Below are positions 23,941-35,879 of a stretch of DNA of 64,000 bases, piece after piece. The number at the start of each line of letters is the position of its first letter. Within the stretch, counting starts at the first letter, position 1. The stretch comes from Plecoglossus altivelis. Its lineage: Eukaryota > Chordata > Actinopteri > Osmeriformes > Plecoglossidae. A program made the position numbers and the translations under genes. The stretch lies in contig BROE01000023.1 of assembly GCA_036571765.1 (NCBI GenBank), positions 3,617,490 to 3,681,489 of the forward strand, given 5' to 3'. The notes below the pieces were generated by a model. It made no database searches, was not told the DNA's origin, and was given only the letters and a program-made list of their open reading frames with translations.

Positions 23941-24823
23941 AAGACGGCTGCTACAACACCAAGGCCTGAGCAACACAAAGTTAAGATTTTGTGCCACAGG
24001 TCCACATTATGCACAGTAGATATTGGATCCGTCAGCCACACTGTGTACTCGTGTGTGTGCGTGCGTGTGTGTGCATGTGTGTGTTTTTAGACACTAGATC
24101 AGACAAAAAAAACCTAAACACCCCCTATACCTGGGACCCATTCTGCTCAAAATACAGTAACTCAATGAAAGATATATTGCTTTTCCTTCAAGCTGATATA
24201 GAGTTATAGAAAGAGTTTTCCCATGAGCTCTTGTTTACTTTCGCTGAGTCGGGGAATTGGCAATTTTCTCCAAGGGGTGACACGCGGTGACACTTCATAT
24301 TCCAGCGAACCTTGTCAATTTGTCCCTGGACGCCTCCCGTAAACGGTTTCAGACGGGGGAATCTTATTGGCTGGGAGAATGACAAAGTGCGTTAGGGGGA
24401 GAGTGGCGTCGAGACACAGTGGCCGTGTCGTTTATTCTGTCCCCCGCCACTGTCACTTAACCAACGCTGTGTCATGTGACACGCACAGAGAGGGAAAGAG
24501 ACAGAGATGAATAGATGGAAAGCCACAGAAATGGAAAGACCTAGATGGAGACAGAGGAATACTCGAACGTGGTCACTGGAGAGATCAACAGGGTCCGGAG
24601 AAGGAAAAAAAACGGACAGAAAGAGAGCGAAAGCAACAGATACAGGCGTTACAGAGAGAGAACTGCGATGGTATCTCTGTGTGGCCTGTTTGGGGGTATT
24701 TGGCACTGATTACCCAGAATCCCTCAGAAGTGTCCGCAAATGGGTACTCATCACCAGCTGTCACTTGTTGATTACAGGGGGATGAGGACGATAGGGGGGA
24801 GGCTGGGCACACACTGATGTGCT

Positions 24824-24829
24824 CACACA

Positions 24830-24881
<52 letters not shown>

Positions 24882-24884
24882 CTA

Positions 24885-24918
<34 letters not shown>

Positions 24919-24920
24919 GC
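24824..24920. repeat. (CT)n-(CA)n compound microsatellite
   Basis: CT with TATC interruptions passing directly into (CA)n. Confidence 0.95.
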
Positions 24921-25469
24921 TCAGGGGCAACACACTCTATTCTTGGCAGTGCGCGTGAACATTGTGACAGGGTTGAGAGTGACATATGTGTACACATCAT
25001 TCTTAGAGAAGCCTGCCTTCTCAGAATCCTTTCACACACACGTACGAACACACACATGTTCGATGTGGTAGTGCGTGAAAATCTGTATGGACCAGCCAGT
25101 GCTCTTAGTCCAACGTGGACAGCCAGTCTGGCCCTGATACATTGTGTTGAGTGTGTGTGTCTGTGTGTGTGTGTGTGACCGTACACCGAAGTCAACAGAC
25201 AGTTCCACTGATAGGACAGAGTCTGGTGGATTGGAGTGTGTGCGTGTGTGTGTGATTTGTCATGCTGAGTATGCCCCCTGAATCCGTGTTGAAAAAGTCA
25301 GGTGTGTGTTGTGGAATGTATGTGACACGGAATGCATGTGACGTCTGCATGTGGACACATCTTATTAGTCGATTTTGTTGTGACTGTCTGATCTGTGTGT
25401 GTGTGTGTGTTACGCTCGTTAGCCATGTGCCTGCCACGGGGGACATGAGCGCTTAATATTTCAACGCTG

Positions 25470-25470
<1 letters not shown>

Positions 25471-25505
<35 letters not shown>

Positions 25506-25530
25506 GTGTGTGTGCGCGTGCGTGTGCGAG
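25471..25530. repeat. (TG)n microsatellite
   Basis: About 30 TG units ending in CG/TG alternation. Confidence 0.95.
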
Positions 25531-26280
25531 GAGTTTGAAATGATCAGTCTACTGCATGACACCCAAACTAGAAATAATTGGATTCCTACAAGCAAACACC
25601 ACATAGACAAAGGCACGTGCACACGCACACACACACACACCCATGCACAGCTAGTGTCCAAATGGTTGTGTTGTGGGGTAGTCATTACTTGTCCCATGTA
25701 GGCTAGGGGGTTGACCGGTATGGTTCCTAGAGCCATTTTAATGGGGTTGATGTAAGGACACACACACACTCTGACCGACTGTCAGTTAGACCGGCTCTGA
25801 TGGAATACAGAAGGGAGGGAGGATCCCCCAGTCACCTTCATCATCTCCCACCTGCCATTCTGGATGGAGCTCTTAGATTGCTAACATATGTGAGCATGCG
25901 TGTGTTTTTTGTGTACTTGTGTGTTATGTGCGCGCGCGAGTATGCCGTGTGTGCGTCGGGGCATGTGCGTTTGCGTGTGTTTTGTTTGTATGTGTTTGTA
26001 TATGTGTTTTGGGGCGGATATGCGGATGTGTGTTCGCATGTCCTCATGACTTTCTCTAACATATGGTGGCTGATCCTGCCGCAGCTAACAGTAAATAGAG
26101 GCAGACTGTGCTGATTGCATCTCGGTGGTTAGTCAACCGTACCTGCGCACACCCGCGCGCACACACACATACACACACACGCTCTATCGCATGGCACACA
26201 AATATATATACCTGAGGGAATGGTATAAGCTAGTCACCATGGCAATGAGAATGGTGGTTTGGCATCTTAACCTCTGACGG

Positions 26281-26762
26281 ACAAGAGGGAGAAATGGATA
26301 GGAGAGAGAAATAGATAGGAGAGAAAGGAAGGGAGAGAGCAATGAAGGCACAGAGTGAGAAAGTAAGAAAGAGGGAGAGAGAGGGAGGGAGAGAGATAGA
26401 GAGAGAGAGGGAGAGAGAGAGGGAGGGAGAGAGAGACACAGAGGGAGGGAGAGCGAGAGACACAGAGGGAGGTAGAGAGTGTGAGGAGGTAAGAGAGAGC
26501 AAACGAGAGAGTAAACAAAGAGACAAAGAGAGAAGCGAGAAAGCAGGAATGAGAGAGAGAGAGAGAGAGAGGGAAAGAGAGATGGAGAGGGAGAGGGAGA
26601 GAGAGAGAGAGATGGAGAGGGAGAGAGAGAGAGATGGAGAGGGAGAGAGAGAGATGGAGAGAGAGGTGGAGAGGGAGAGAGAGATGGAGAGGGAGAGAAA
26701 TGGAGAGGGAGAGAGAGAGATGGAGAGAGAGGTGGAGAGGGAGAGAGAGATGGAGAGGGAGG
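26281..26762. repeat. Long GA/GGGA purine tract
   Basis: About 480 nt of almost pure purine on the + strand with GAGATGGAGAGGGAGAGA units in its second half. The 219-residue Leu/Ser/Pro frame on the - strand and the Glu/Arg frame on the + strand are translations of this tract. Confidence 0.95.
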
Positions 26763-26862
26763 CGGTTGTTTACAGGTGTGCTCCGTAGTCTCAGAGCCTT
26801 CTTTCTTTGTTGCTAAGTATCGGTGAGCTGGAACAGTACACATTTATCCTGAAACAGAGACG

Positions 26863-26878
26863 CCCCCCCCCCCCCCCC
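26863..26878. repeat. Poly(C) run, 16 nt
   Basis: Sixteen consecutive C, followed 130 nt later by (CT)n (27006-27042). Confidence 0.95.
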
Positions 26879-27002
26879 AACGCACGCAGACACAAGCATT
26901 TAATCTCCTCTGTCTGATGTTACAGACCCTTGTGAAGTGCAACTGTGGGGAAAACGGCCTGTGTTGTAACAGACATATGCACACACGCACAACCACACTG
27001 CA

Positions 27003-27045
<43 letters not shown>

Positions 27046-27128
27046 GATTGACGTGATCTCACCCTGGCGTACACAAACGGTACAGAACAGACGCTGACAA
27101 TTTATCATCTGCTTCTCCCGAAGCGCCA

Positions 27129-27625
27129 CACACACACACCCACACACACTCACACAAGAACACTTCCTCTAAACGTTCTCTCCCTGCTACCCAACCCACC
27201 TCCCCCTTATTCCTTCATACCCCCCCTGCCACACACACACACCTACACACATACACTCAAACACACACCCACACACTCAAACACCCCCCCACACACGTAC
27301 ACAGTCAAACACACCACCACACACGTACACACACACTCAAACACACCCCCACACACGAACACATACAGTCAAACACACTCCCACACATGTACACACACAC
27401 TCAAACACCCCCCACACACACAAACACATCCACTCAAACACACTCCCACACACCCAAACACTCAAACACACACCCACACCTAGACACACACTCAAACACA
27501 CTCCCACACCTAGACACACACTCAAAGACACTCCCACTCTCTCAAACACACTCCCACACACACACTCAAACACACTCCCCCACCCCTAAACACACTCCCC
27601 CACCCCTAAACACACTCCCCCCTAC
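27129..27625. repeat. CA-rich minisatellite with CTCAAACACACTCCC units
   Basis: About 500 nt made of CACACTCAAACACACTCCC-type units of variable length. Toward the 3' end CACCCCTAAACACACTCCCC takes over. Frames on both strands here (Cys/Val or His/Thr) are artefacts. Confidence 0.93.
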
Positions 27626-28470
27626 CCCCCGCGCTGGCACACATCCCTCCACGTCCCAGTGACCCTCCTCCTCATCACCGAGGGCATCACTCCGGTGGCC
27701 GGGGCTTCACGTGGCCGTTTGCTGACACCGTCTGCGGTCGTTCACGCGGGAAGGAATGCAGCCTTCTGCCAACAGTCGGTCCAGTCTCAGTCCTTCAGAG
27801 AGGCTGTGTAGCACTTCTCAGGGAACCTCTTCACTGGAAAGTGACGTTTGCTTGCACCTCCACGGCGAACAGAAGAGTTTAGACTCAGGGTTTCCAAACG
27901 CGCCCTCGCTCCTCGCGTCTTTTGTTCTGGAAATGCCGGGGTTCGCCCGTAGACATCCTCTGCCTCCCCGAAACCAAGTCGTTACGAGTTCCGAAGTTGT
28001 TGTTTTTTCCGAGAGTCGGGGAAAAAAAAGTAAGACCAATCCGAGCTGTTTGGGTTTGTCCAAGGCTGCTTAGAGTGGAGCTGTCGTGTTGTTAGCAGAA
28101 CGCAGGAAGGAGGATCGTCTCTGGGTTACCGTGGAACGCTAACAGGTTCCATCTCACCCTGGTCTCTAAGGCTTCCTCTGTTTTACCCGCCGATCAAAAA
28201 CGAATCCTCAAATGTACTCAGCTGTGGATTATCTTTTATACTACTTTTTTGTGTGTGGTTTTTTTTTTCTTTCAACGGATTGCTTCTGAAGTCTTCAGAG
28301 CATCTGAAAATGTCCCTGAACCGAGTCTGTGAGCTGTTCTGTTCGCGAGCTGAAAAGAGAGAACAGCAGCACCTTGTGCGTTCCCGCAGCGTTTGATCAT
28401 CAAAGAAGGAGCGCGTGTTTCAGTTTAGGCATGGAAAAATTGGAGCTCTCTTCGTGAGCTGGCTTTAAGG
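27626..28470. other. Unique intronic sequence
   Basis: Non-repetitive and moderately CpG-containing. A 105-codon open frame (27756-28073) crosses it without recognisable motifs or splice signals. I see no supported gene. Confidence 0.5.
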
Positions 28471-28476
28471 AACGTA

Positions 28477-28546
28477 TGTGGCTCTGGGGTGGAGGGTTTG
28501 TCTGTAGATCAAAAGGTTGCAGGTTCAAATCCCTCCTTCCCGTAAG
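28477..28546 (+). mobile_element. tRNA-Tyr-like SINE head (relic)
   Basis: The segment has an A-box-like TGGCTCTGGGGTGG at 28479-28492 and a perfect B box, GGTTCAAATCC, at 28522-28532. Their spacing fits a tRNA-type RNA polymerase III promoter. CTGTAGA at 28502-28508 equals a tRNA-Tyr anticodon loop with GTA at 28504-28506. The acceptor stem is absent and the T-arm pairs poorly, so this is not a working tRNA. The downstream body of a SINE is not obvious; the piece may be truncated. Confidence 0.6.
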
Positions 28547-28894
28547 TTGCAGCTGAATGAACAGACCTGTTATTCTGGCCCTACTCTACACTTGGAATGG
28601 CTCACACAATAGTATGTATGGTGAGCGGGTGTGTAAAACGATTTGTGTGCATACGTGTCCCTGTCTACATGTCTTGATTTTGTTTCCCGGAGTGGACCTC
28701 CCCACCCAACCCCCCCATCCCCACCCCCCACCCCCTGGCGGACAAGGGGATAACTACAAGACAAGCAAGGCCGGTGTGGGCCGACGATGAAAAATGGCCC
28801 AATTTGTTGTTGAGCAGAAATCAATGGAGGAAGCAGAGTGCTGTGGTCTGCTGGCTCATAGAGGAGTTCTCCTCCAGCACAGTACTGGCTAGGT

Positions 28895-29905
28895 TGGCCT
28901 CCCTCCCTCTGACTGTCTCTAGTTCGCTGTCCCTCTGTCTGTCCCTATCTCCCTCCCTCTGTCTGTCTCCATCTCTCACTCTCCCTCTGTCTGTCGATCT
29001 CTCTCTCTCTCCCTCCCTCTATCTGTCTCTATCTCCCTCCCTCTGTCTGTCTCCATCTCTCACTCTCCCTCTGTCTGTCGATCTCTCTCTCTCCCTCCCT
29101 CTGTCTGTCGATCTCTCTCTCTCCCTCCCTCTATCTGTCTCTATCTCCCTCCCTCTGTCTGTCCCTATCTCCCTCCCTCTATCTGTCTCTCTCTCCCTCC
29201 CTCTGTATGTCTCTCTGCCTGTCTCAATCTCTCTTTCTGTCTCTCTCCCTCCTTTTGTCTGTCTGTCTGTCTCTCTCTCCCTCTGTCTGTCTGTCTATCT
29301 CTCTCTCCTTCCCTCTGTCTGTCTCTTCCTCTGCCTGTCTCTATTTCTCTCTGCTTCTGTCTGTTTATATCTTTCTCCCTCTGTATATCTCTATGTATTG
29401 CTCTCCCTCTATCTGTCTATCCCTCTCTCCCTCTGTCTGTCTGCCTGCCTGCCTGTCTCTATCTCCCTCTGTCTGTCTCTATCTCTCTATCTCCCTCTGT
29501 CTGTCTATCCCTTTCTACCTCTGTCTGTCTGCCTGCCTGCCTGTCTCTATCTCCCTCTGTCTGTCTATCTCTCTATCTCCCTCTGTCTGTCTCTATCTCT
29601 CTCTCTCTTCCTCTGTCTGTCTATCCCTCTCTACCCTCCATCTCTACCCACTCTCTCTACCCTCTCTCTCTACCCTCTATCTCTAACCTCTCTCTCTGTA
29701 CCCTCTCTCTGTACCCTCTCTCTGTACCCTCTCCCTCTACCCTCTATCTCTAACCTCTCTCTCTGTACCCTCTCTCTGTACCCTCTCTCTGTACCCTCTC
29801 TCTCTCTAGCCTCTCTCTCTGTACCCTCTCTCTCTCTCTAGCCTCTCTCTCTGTACCCTCTCTCTGTACCCTCTCTCTCTCTAGCCTCTCTCTCTCTAGC
29901 CTCTC
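28895..29905. repeat. CTCT/CTGT/CTAT compound satellite, about 1 kb
   Basis: The tract is built from CTCCCTCCCTCTGTCTGTCT units of 30-60 bp; near 29640-29905 it changes to GTACCCTCTCTCT units of 13-14 bp. Pyrimidine dominates the + strand throughout. The 355-residue frame at 28774-29841 is a Leu/Ser repeat translation. Confidence 0.95.
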
Positions 29906-30396
29906 TTCACAATCTCACGCAAAACACAAAGGACATGCAAGCGTAGGGTGGCATAGCATGGGATGAAGAGATGGCAATCACTAGCTCATTCTGTGCTCTC
30001 TTTCTTCTCTTCTCTGTCTCTCTATCTCTTTCTCTTCCCCCACTCTTCCAATCTCCCTCCACATCCTTTCTCATAACCCAAAAGAAAGGTGAAAAAACGC
30101 ACATATTGTTTCCTCTTTTATTCTCCCTCTTACTTCCTGAAGAACGTCCTCTTGGGACAGGGACATACACATGTGATACTTTGAGGAAGGACAGAAGAGG
30201 GTTTCACACAGATCTCCAGCACCAGCAGGGAAGGCAGCAATCAGGGGGAGGAGGGAGACGGGTTTGGAGATGCTTGAATAACTAAGGAAGCCGGTCATTG
30301 GTCCTCGACTAGGAAGTTCCAATTACCAGGAACCACTGGAGTGATGTTGGTTGGTGGCCCACTTTGACTGCAACAGGGAGGGTCCACCCTGACTGT

Positions 30397-31845
30397 GTGT
30401 GTGTGTGTGTGTGTGCGCGTGTGCTCGACAGTGTGTTCGCATGCAGGCACGTGTCCGTGCGCGCGTGCCAGCAAGCCGTCCAACATGCATGTATGCATAG
30501 CCAGCGTCTGTACGTACCGGCGAGACAACTCTCGCTCGCCGCTAATGAGGCCCCACGATGCAGCAGCCGTCGTTCGTTAGCCATCATGCTAATGCGGGCA
30601 CAGGACGGGGCGATGGCAGCCTAGCCGCCGCTGACAAAACATGCCTGTGACCTTTTCACCTTCGCTCAGCAGTCCAGCGATGCCAGCCGCCCCCACTGCC
30701 CCCCTACCCCCACCCCTCCCCCCCTACCCCCACCCCACCAGGCCCCCCATAACCCATTTACAGCACTGACATCCATGCAGTAGACCTTCATGCTGTCCAC
30801 AAAACTGCCCTAAGAGCAGTATCAGTATCAGCCCTGGGGGGAACGCACAACCTCTCTGTGCGGTGCTTTGGTTATCCTAATCAGGTTAGATAAAGGTTAT
30901 CTCCCAGATAACACAAGTCAGGTGGTCGTTATCGACAAGATGGAATGCTGCGTCTAGAATATTCCGCAGCTCTGTGGCGTTGAATCTGGAGCAAGGTTTG
31001 CCTCAGCTTTGCGTCAGAGTCCTAGCAGACGGTTTTCTAGCTAAGCTGAGCAAAAATGCCAGTCTGGTTTTAGAAGAGGAATTCATACCAGAACTCCCTA
31101 ACCTCTCAAACTTTGCTTACGAAATTGGGCGTCCTCAAAGTCAGGGGGGTTTTTTTTCCGTCGAGTGGCTACATGAGAATGCGAGTGATTCATGAGGTCG
31201 AGGAGAGCTGTGGGGAGTTGAGTCGTGCGTCAACGTTAAAGCTGTGCTCCGGGGGGCAGCGGCGAGAGCCCACGAGCAGACGCAGTGCGCCTGGCGGGAC
31301 AGGTGATGGATGACCTGCGAGCCAAAATGAAGGAAAACAAACAGAATGGTAGCAGGAGAGAAGGGGGGGGAGGAGGTGGAAGGGATATTTGACCAATTCA
31401 GACTTGGAGTTTGCGCGCGTGCCTGCGTGTGCGTTTTCTTAACGGAGACACGCGGAGGCAGACGTGGAGAGGGAGATAAGGAAAGGAAGAGGAGAGGGGA
31501 TGAGGCAAGGTTTGGCAGCGGCGGAGTGATGACAAGCAGACTCATTACTCTCAGTTTAAATGTCAATGGCTGAACTTCAGCTCGTTTGTTTTGGGCTGTC
31601 TAAATGCCGTCCTCGGGCTCTGATCGCTGCTCCACGAACTGCCGTAATTGAAGAGCATGACAAACAGCGCGTGTCGGGGGTTGTCTGTGCGTGTGGGCGT
31701 GCATGCGTGCGTGGGCGTGCGTGGGCGCACGCGCGTGCACGTGTGGTCGTTTGTAGTTCAACACAAACTGATAACAGTCGAAAGCCTCAAGGAGCCTCCC
31801 TGGCTACGGGCATGCCCAGAGGGTACGAGCATACTACCGAGGTCA

Positions 31846-31850
<5 letters not shown>
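30397..31850. other. Intronic sequence with Z-DNA-prone stretches
   Basis: (TG)n at 30391-30416 is followed by CG/TG alternation. C-rich sequence lies near 30690-30750. GT/GC alternation runs from about 31679 to 31745. No exon was recognised. Confidence 0.5.
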
Positions 31851-31911
<61 letters not shown>

Positions 31912-32058
31912 CACACACACACACACTCACAGTCACACACACACACTCACACTCACACACACACTCACACACACACACTCACACACAAACACACACTCAT
32001 ACACACACACACACACTCACACACACACACACTCACACACTCACACACACACACTCTC
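31851..32058. repeat. (CA)n long microsatellite
   Basis: About 208 nt of CA; the first 60 nt are uninterrupted and the remainder carries CT interruptions every 10-20 nt. Confidence 0.96.
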
Positions 32059-32379
32059 AGCGTGCTCATGCAGGGAGAGAGTCCGTTTCCACAGCCAGAC
32101 TCGGAGCACTGAGCTGTGCCCCCACAGTTCTGTGTCTCCGTCTCATTTTGATGGCTGCCCTCCAGACTTCATCCACCAGGACCCTGTCAGGCTGCGTGCT
32201 GCGCCGTCTCAATCAGACCTACTTTGCCATTTCTTGGTTCACTACATTGGTCTGCCATTCAAACACCCACCCCCCCCACCCCCCCTTCAATATTTTATTG
32301 ATGGGATGAATGAATAAACAAATTAATAATGCAACAAAAGAGCAAGTCTTTCAATGTGCCGCCTCATTCTGAGCGAGCG

Positions 32380-32414
32380 GCGTGCGCGCACGCGTGTGCG
32401 TGCGTGTGTACACA
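32380..32414. repeat. Perfect purine-pyrimidine alternation
   Basis: 35 nt of strict alternation mixing GC, GT and AC steps (GCGTGCGCGCACGCGTGTGC and onward). A strong Z-DNA candidate that is not a simple microsatellite. Confidence 0.7.
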
Positions 32415-32699
32415 GGGTAATGAGCTCAGGGAATCTGCCATTTGAACAAGGATAGGGCACTGACAGCCAGCTGAAAGGAAATGAACGTTGGCTCTGATGA
32501 CGGCTGAGTCGCAACAAAGGGACCGACCAAGGTAGCGTTCCGATCGGATCTGGAAACACCAAGCAGAGCTTTCAGCATCAACCTCGCGATCAATAATGCA
32601 GCTGATTGGCTCTGAATATTCCCAGTTTCCTTTCAGAAGTCTTTCAAGTCCACTCCTTGAACGCGGCAAAAAAGGAGTCTTAATTTGAATTGATCAGAG

Positions 32700-32728
32700 T
32701 TGCCTTTACTTTTGTTAGGAGGTAAGTA
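32700..32728 (+). other. Candidate 3-nt microexon GAG (32719-32721)
   Basis: An acceptor-like TTGCCTTTACTTTTGTTAG ends at 32718, GAG follows, then the near-ideal donor GTAAGT at 32722. If used, it would insert one Glu at the phase-0 junction after the NKKK exon without shifting the frame. It could equally be a decoy pair. No transcript evidence is available. Confidence 0.2.
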
Positions 32729-34960
32729 ACCATCTCAGAGCTCCAATACCTTTGCTAACGCTAGCCTTAGCTTTGATAGCTTTAGCCACTTAATTCTGAA
32801 GGTAGTTTAATGAATCGGAGGCTGAGTGAGTGTGGTTTTCAGGGTCACTTTGGGTAACAGCAGCACTGCTGAGCTTGAGGAAGTTAAAGGACTTCATCCC
32901 CTGAAGACATTGCATAATAAATGAGCTGTGTTTGCCCTGATCCCCTCTAGAATTCTGTCCCCTACAGCAATTCTGTCCCTCCACTCAGAGAATTCCCACC
33001 AGCACACAATGTTTCAGCATGAAAGTTCCTCTTTGATATCTTTCCAAGAATTTGTTGGTCTTGGCTGAAAGTTCTCTGTGACAGGAATTAAAACAACGTT
33101 GTGAGTCCCACTAGTGTGTAGGCTGCACTGTGCTTTTTGGGGGGGTTTGCTTTTTTTTTTACTGTCTGACAGGAACCAATAAGTCTTCATTTTGAGCTCG
33201 TACAGAATTCTCATTTTTCATCGTCTTATTGTCAAAATGCCACTAACCCTGCCTCTCAAGTCAAACCCAGGCATTCATCACCATCAACATCATTGAAACG
33301 CCATTGAATTTATCTTCCCTCATTAAAAAAGCAACAAAAAAAACAAAACTCTGGCCCCACAGCTTCATGGTCTACCAGTCTGGGAGACAGCAGACATGGT
33401 AGAGGTTCCTAATGACTGGCTTTTATGGGCTTGATCAGTCAGGGCCGTAAAGTGGGACAACAAGGAGACAGTGCCCTGTAATCTAAGTTTAATGGCTTGA
33501 AAAAAAAAAACAACAGTTTCCAGATTTCCTTTTGGATACTAAGTGGCACGGATCAACAAACCTACTTACGCCACATTCCTCTCCGACGGTCTCCTCAACC
33601 TCTGTGGTAATTAGAGAGGTGAACAGATGCCTTGCTCTGCGTTGGGTGGCTGATATTAGCCTGGTGTTTTAAGCTGCTAGAAAAAGGGGTTTGTTATCCA
33701 CTTCACCAGCAGCCAGACCACACCACACATTCTTTTAACCCCAAACCGGAACGACGATTTGGGAAAAATGACTGTTCAGACCTTGTAAGGCTGCCTTCAT
33801 CTCTCTCGGAATACCCAAAAAACAAACCGAGACGGGACCGAGATCGCAGATGTGAAACATCCCACCAGGAACCTCCAGATTCCTCTTCTTTGTCTTAAAT
33901 CTCACCTACCCTCCGGACGCTCTCCACGTCGTCCCTGTTCTGCGAATGCCCCCTGCTTTCGCCGAGAAACTCCGCCGGAAATAGTTTCCTGTGAAAAGCT
34001 ACGCGTGCGTCACAAACGACCATGTTTTCTTTGGTCGGTCCCCTCCTGAGCGACACCATGCTAAGTATAGCATCCATGCTACACCTCACACAGACACCCC
34101 CCCACCCCCCCCTTTCATGTGAAAACATACGGTGCCTTGCCTCCTCCTACACTTCAGCCCGGTGGATTAATTGGAGAGCGCGGGGTTTTTAATACGAGCT
34201 GCTCCGGGGCTCCCCTGCGTAGCCCGCGTTTGCAGGGGGTCTATTTAATGACTGGGCTCTGCGTGTGCGCCAAGCTGTGCGCCATCAGAAGGTCGAGCCC
34301 TGCTGTAACGTTTTGAAGCAGGGATGTCTCATCTCTTTCGCCCCGGAGGTTTCAAGCAACCGTGTATGTATGTGTGTGTGTGCAGGTTGGCTACCATGTC
34401 AGCAAGGATGTTGTAGTGGAGAACTTGGCTCTGGCTCATTCAGTAGATTTCCACCGGCTCCTCATGTTCAATATGAACATTGGCGTGACCTGCTATATGG
34501 CCCCGCCCTCTCCTGTCATCTTTGTCCCCTCACTTGATCTGTCCAATCAGAATGGCCCTCAGGACAGGCTTGGTGCACGAACTGGCCAACATGATTCTCT
34601 TTCTGTCTTTCTCTCTCTATCTCTGTCACCATTCTCCCCCTCCATCTTCTGCAAAGTTGCAGTGGTTGCTGCTGTTTGTAGCAGTGGGGTTTGATTAGGA
34701 CTCGGTGTGTGAGAGAATCCAGCCATTGCTGGGTTCCAAGCAACAGTCGGGAGCACAGTGCAGATGAGAGAGCGAAGAAGGGGAGGAGGAGATGCTATAG
34801 AGAGAGGGAGAGACAGCAAAGAGAGGTAAACAGAGGCAGCGGCCTCTGAAAAAGAGATAAGGACAGAAAGCGGCAGAGAGAAAGGGAGGGGCGGAGCGAG
34901 AGAGACGGTGGGGGAATGAGAGAGAGAGAGGAACAGACAGAGCAAGAGAGAGAAAGTGTT
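32729..34960. other. Mostly unique intronic sequence
   Basis: Contains A/T homopolymers near 33155 and 33500. ATGTTCA-ATA-TGAACAT at 34464-34480 is a perfect 7-bp inverted repeat with a 3-bp spacer, in the layout of a nuclear-receptor palindrome. Purine-rich sequence starts at about 34766. No exon was supported. Confidence 0.45.
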
Positions 34961-35047
34961 GGATAATGAGCTATCATTAACTACCGCTAATTGGTGTTTA
35001 ACCTCTGACTCTGGCTGTCACGTTACCTCTCCAAGCTAAGCTGCAAA

Positions 35048-35070
35048 CCCCCCCCCCCCCCCCCCCCCCC
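35048..35070. repeat. Poly(C) run, 23 nt
   Basis: The longest C homopolymer in the window. It directly follows a unique segment with CTAATTGG-type cores (34960-35040). Confidence 0.95.
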
Positions 35071-35199
35071 GCCTCCTCAAACACCCCGGACGTTTCCCCT
35101 CCGCTCCCTCCTTTTCTTCCCCTCTCATTTTTTGACGAGTTTCTCCACAACGTTTACTCTGAGCCCGGACTGCCGACAGGCGTCCATCAAGCTGTCTGA

Positions 35200-35520
35200 T
35201 GAGATGGAGGAGGAGGAGGGAGGAGGAGAGGGAGGGAGGCAGGGATGGAGGGGGAGTGGCAGGGGGAGGGGGAGAGGGTGACGGAAAGATGAAGTCTGAA
35301 AGCAGGAGTGAGCGTCAGGATGGGGGGGAAAAGAATTTAAATAAAATATGGGTGCCATAAAGAGAGAAAAAGAGGAGCGAGAAAGTGAGTGAAAGGGAGA
35401 AAGAGAGGGATGGTGCGAGAAAGAGAGAAGAGATAAAGAGGAAAGGCGAGCGAGAGGAGGATCATGAGAAAGAGAGAAAGAAAGAGAGACAGGTAGACGG
35501 GGAGAAGAGAGGGAGAGTTG
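35200..35520. repeat. Purine-rich tract
   Basis: GGAGGAGGGA and GAAAGAGAGA stretches separated by short mixed sequence. The Arg/Lys/Glu and Leu/Ser frames are artefacts. Confidence 0.8.
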
Positions 35521-35879
35521 TGATATTGTGTGTACGGCAGAGCCTCTTTCCCGAGTGCAACCAAACACTTAATCAAACGCGATTGAGATCCCGGCTCCAA
35601 ATTGATTTTCGGTCTCTTTAGAGCAACGGCCATCCAATCAGCACAGCTGAATGGTTTGATGAATGGACTGCGAAAACCAATGAACGTGTGCGCCACAAAG
35701 TCCCCTGGCTGTGGGAAGATGGCTTGAGATGACAACATCAAGCATATGCAGCTTGTTCTTCCTTCAGCATCCCTCCTCCTCCACCCACTTCTTATCCTTT
35801 CCATCTTTCAGAAACTCTTTCCTCCTCGTTCCTGGAGGAAATAGCAAATCGGAGTTGAACTGCGATAAAAAAAAGTGCT

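Noticed and set aside
27040..27110. CTGGCGTACACAAAC, which resembles a codon stretch for LAYT in the next sorcs2 exon
   Set aside because: The flanking frame does not continue the SorCS2 pattern, a stop lies just upstream and a GA/CT tract precedes it.
27756..28073. 105-codon frame
   Set aside because: No motif, no splice signals, and an overlapping frame on the other strand is equally open.
28477..28546. Functional tRNA-Tyr gene
   Set aside because: The acceptor stem is missing and the T-arm does not pair; it fits a SINE relic better.
28774..29841. 355-codon open frame, the longest in the window
   Set aside because: It is a Leu/Ser/Pro translation of CTCT/CTGT satellite with no domain, no splice sites and no composition change at its ends.
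34386..34694. GTGTGTGTGCAG acceptor followed by an open frame (VGYHVSKDVVVENLALAHS)
   Set aside because: It does not match any SorCS2 segment I know, no good donor follows, and the acceptor is part of a TG microsatellite.
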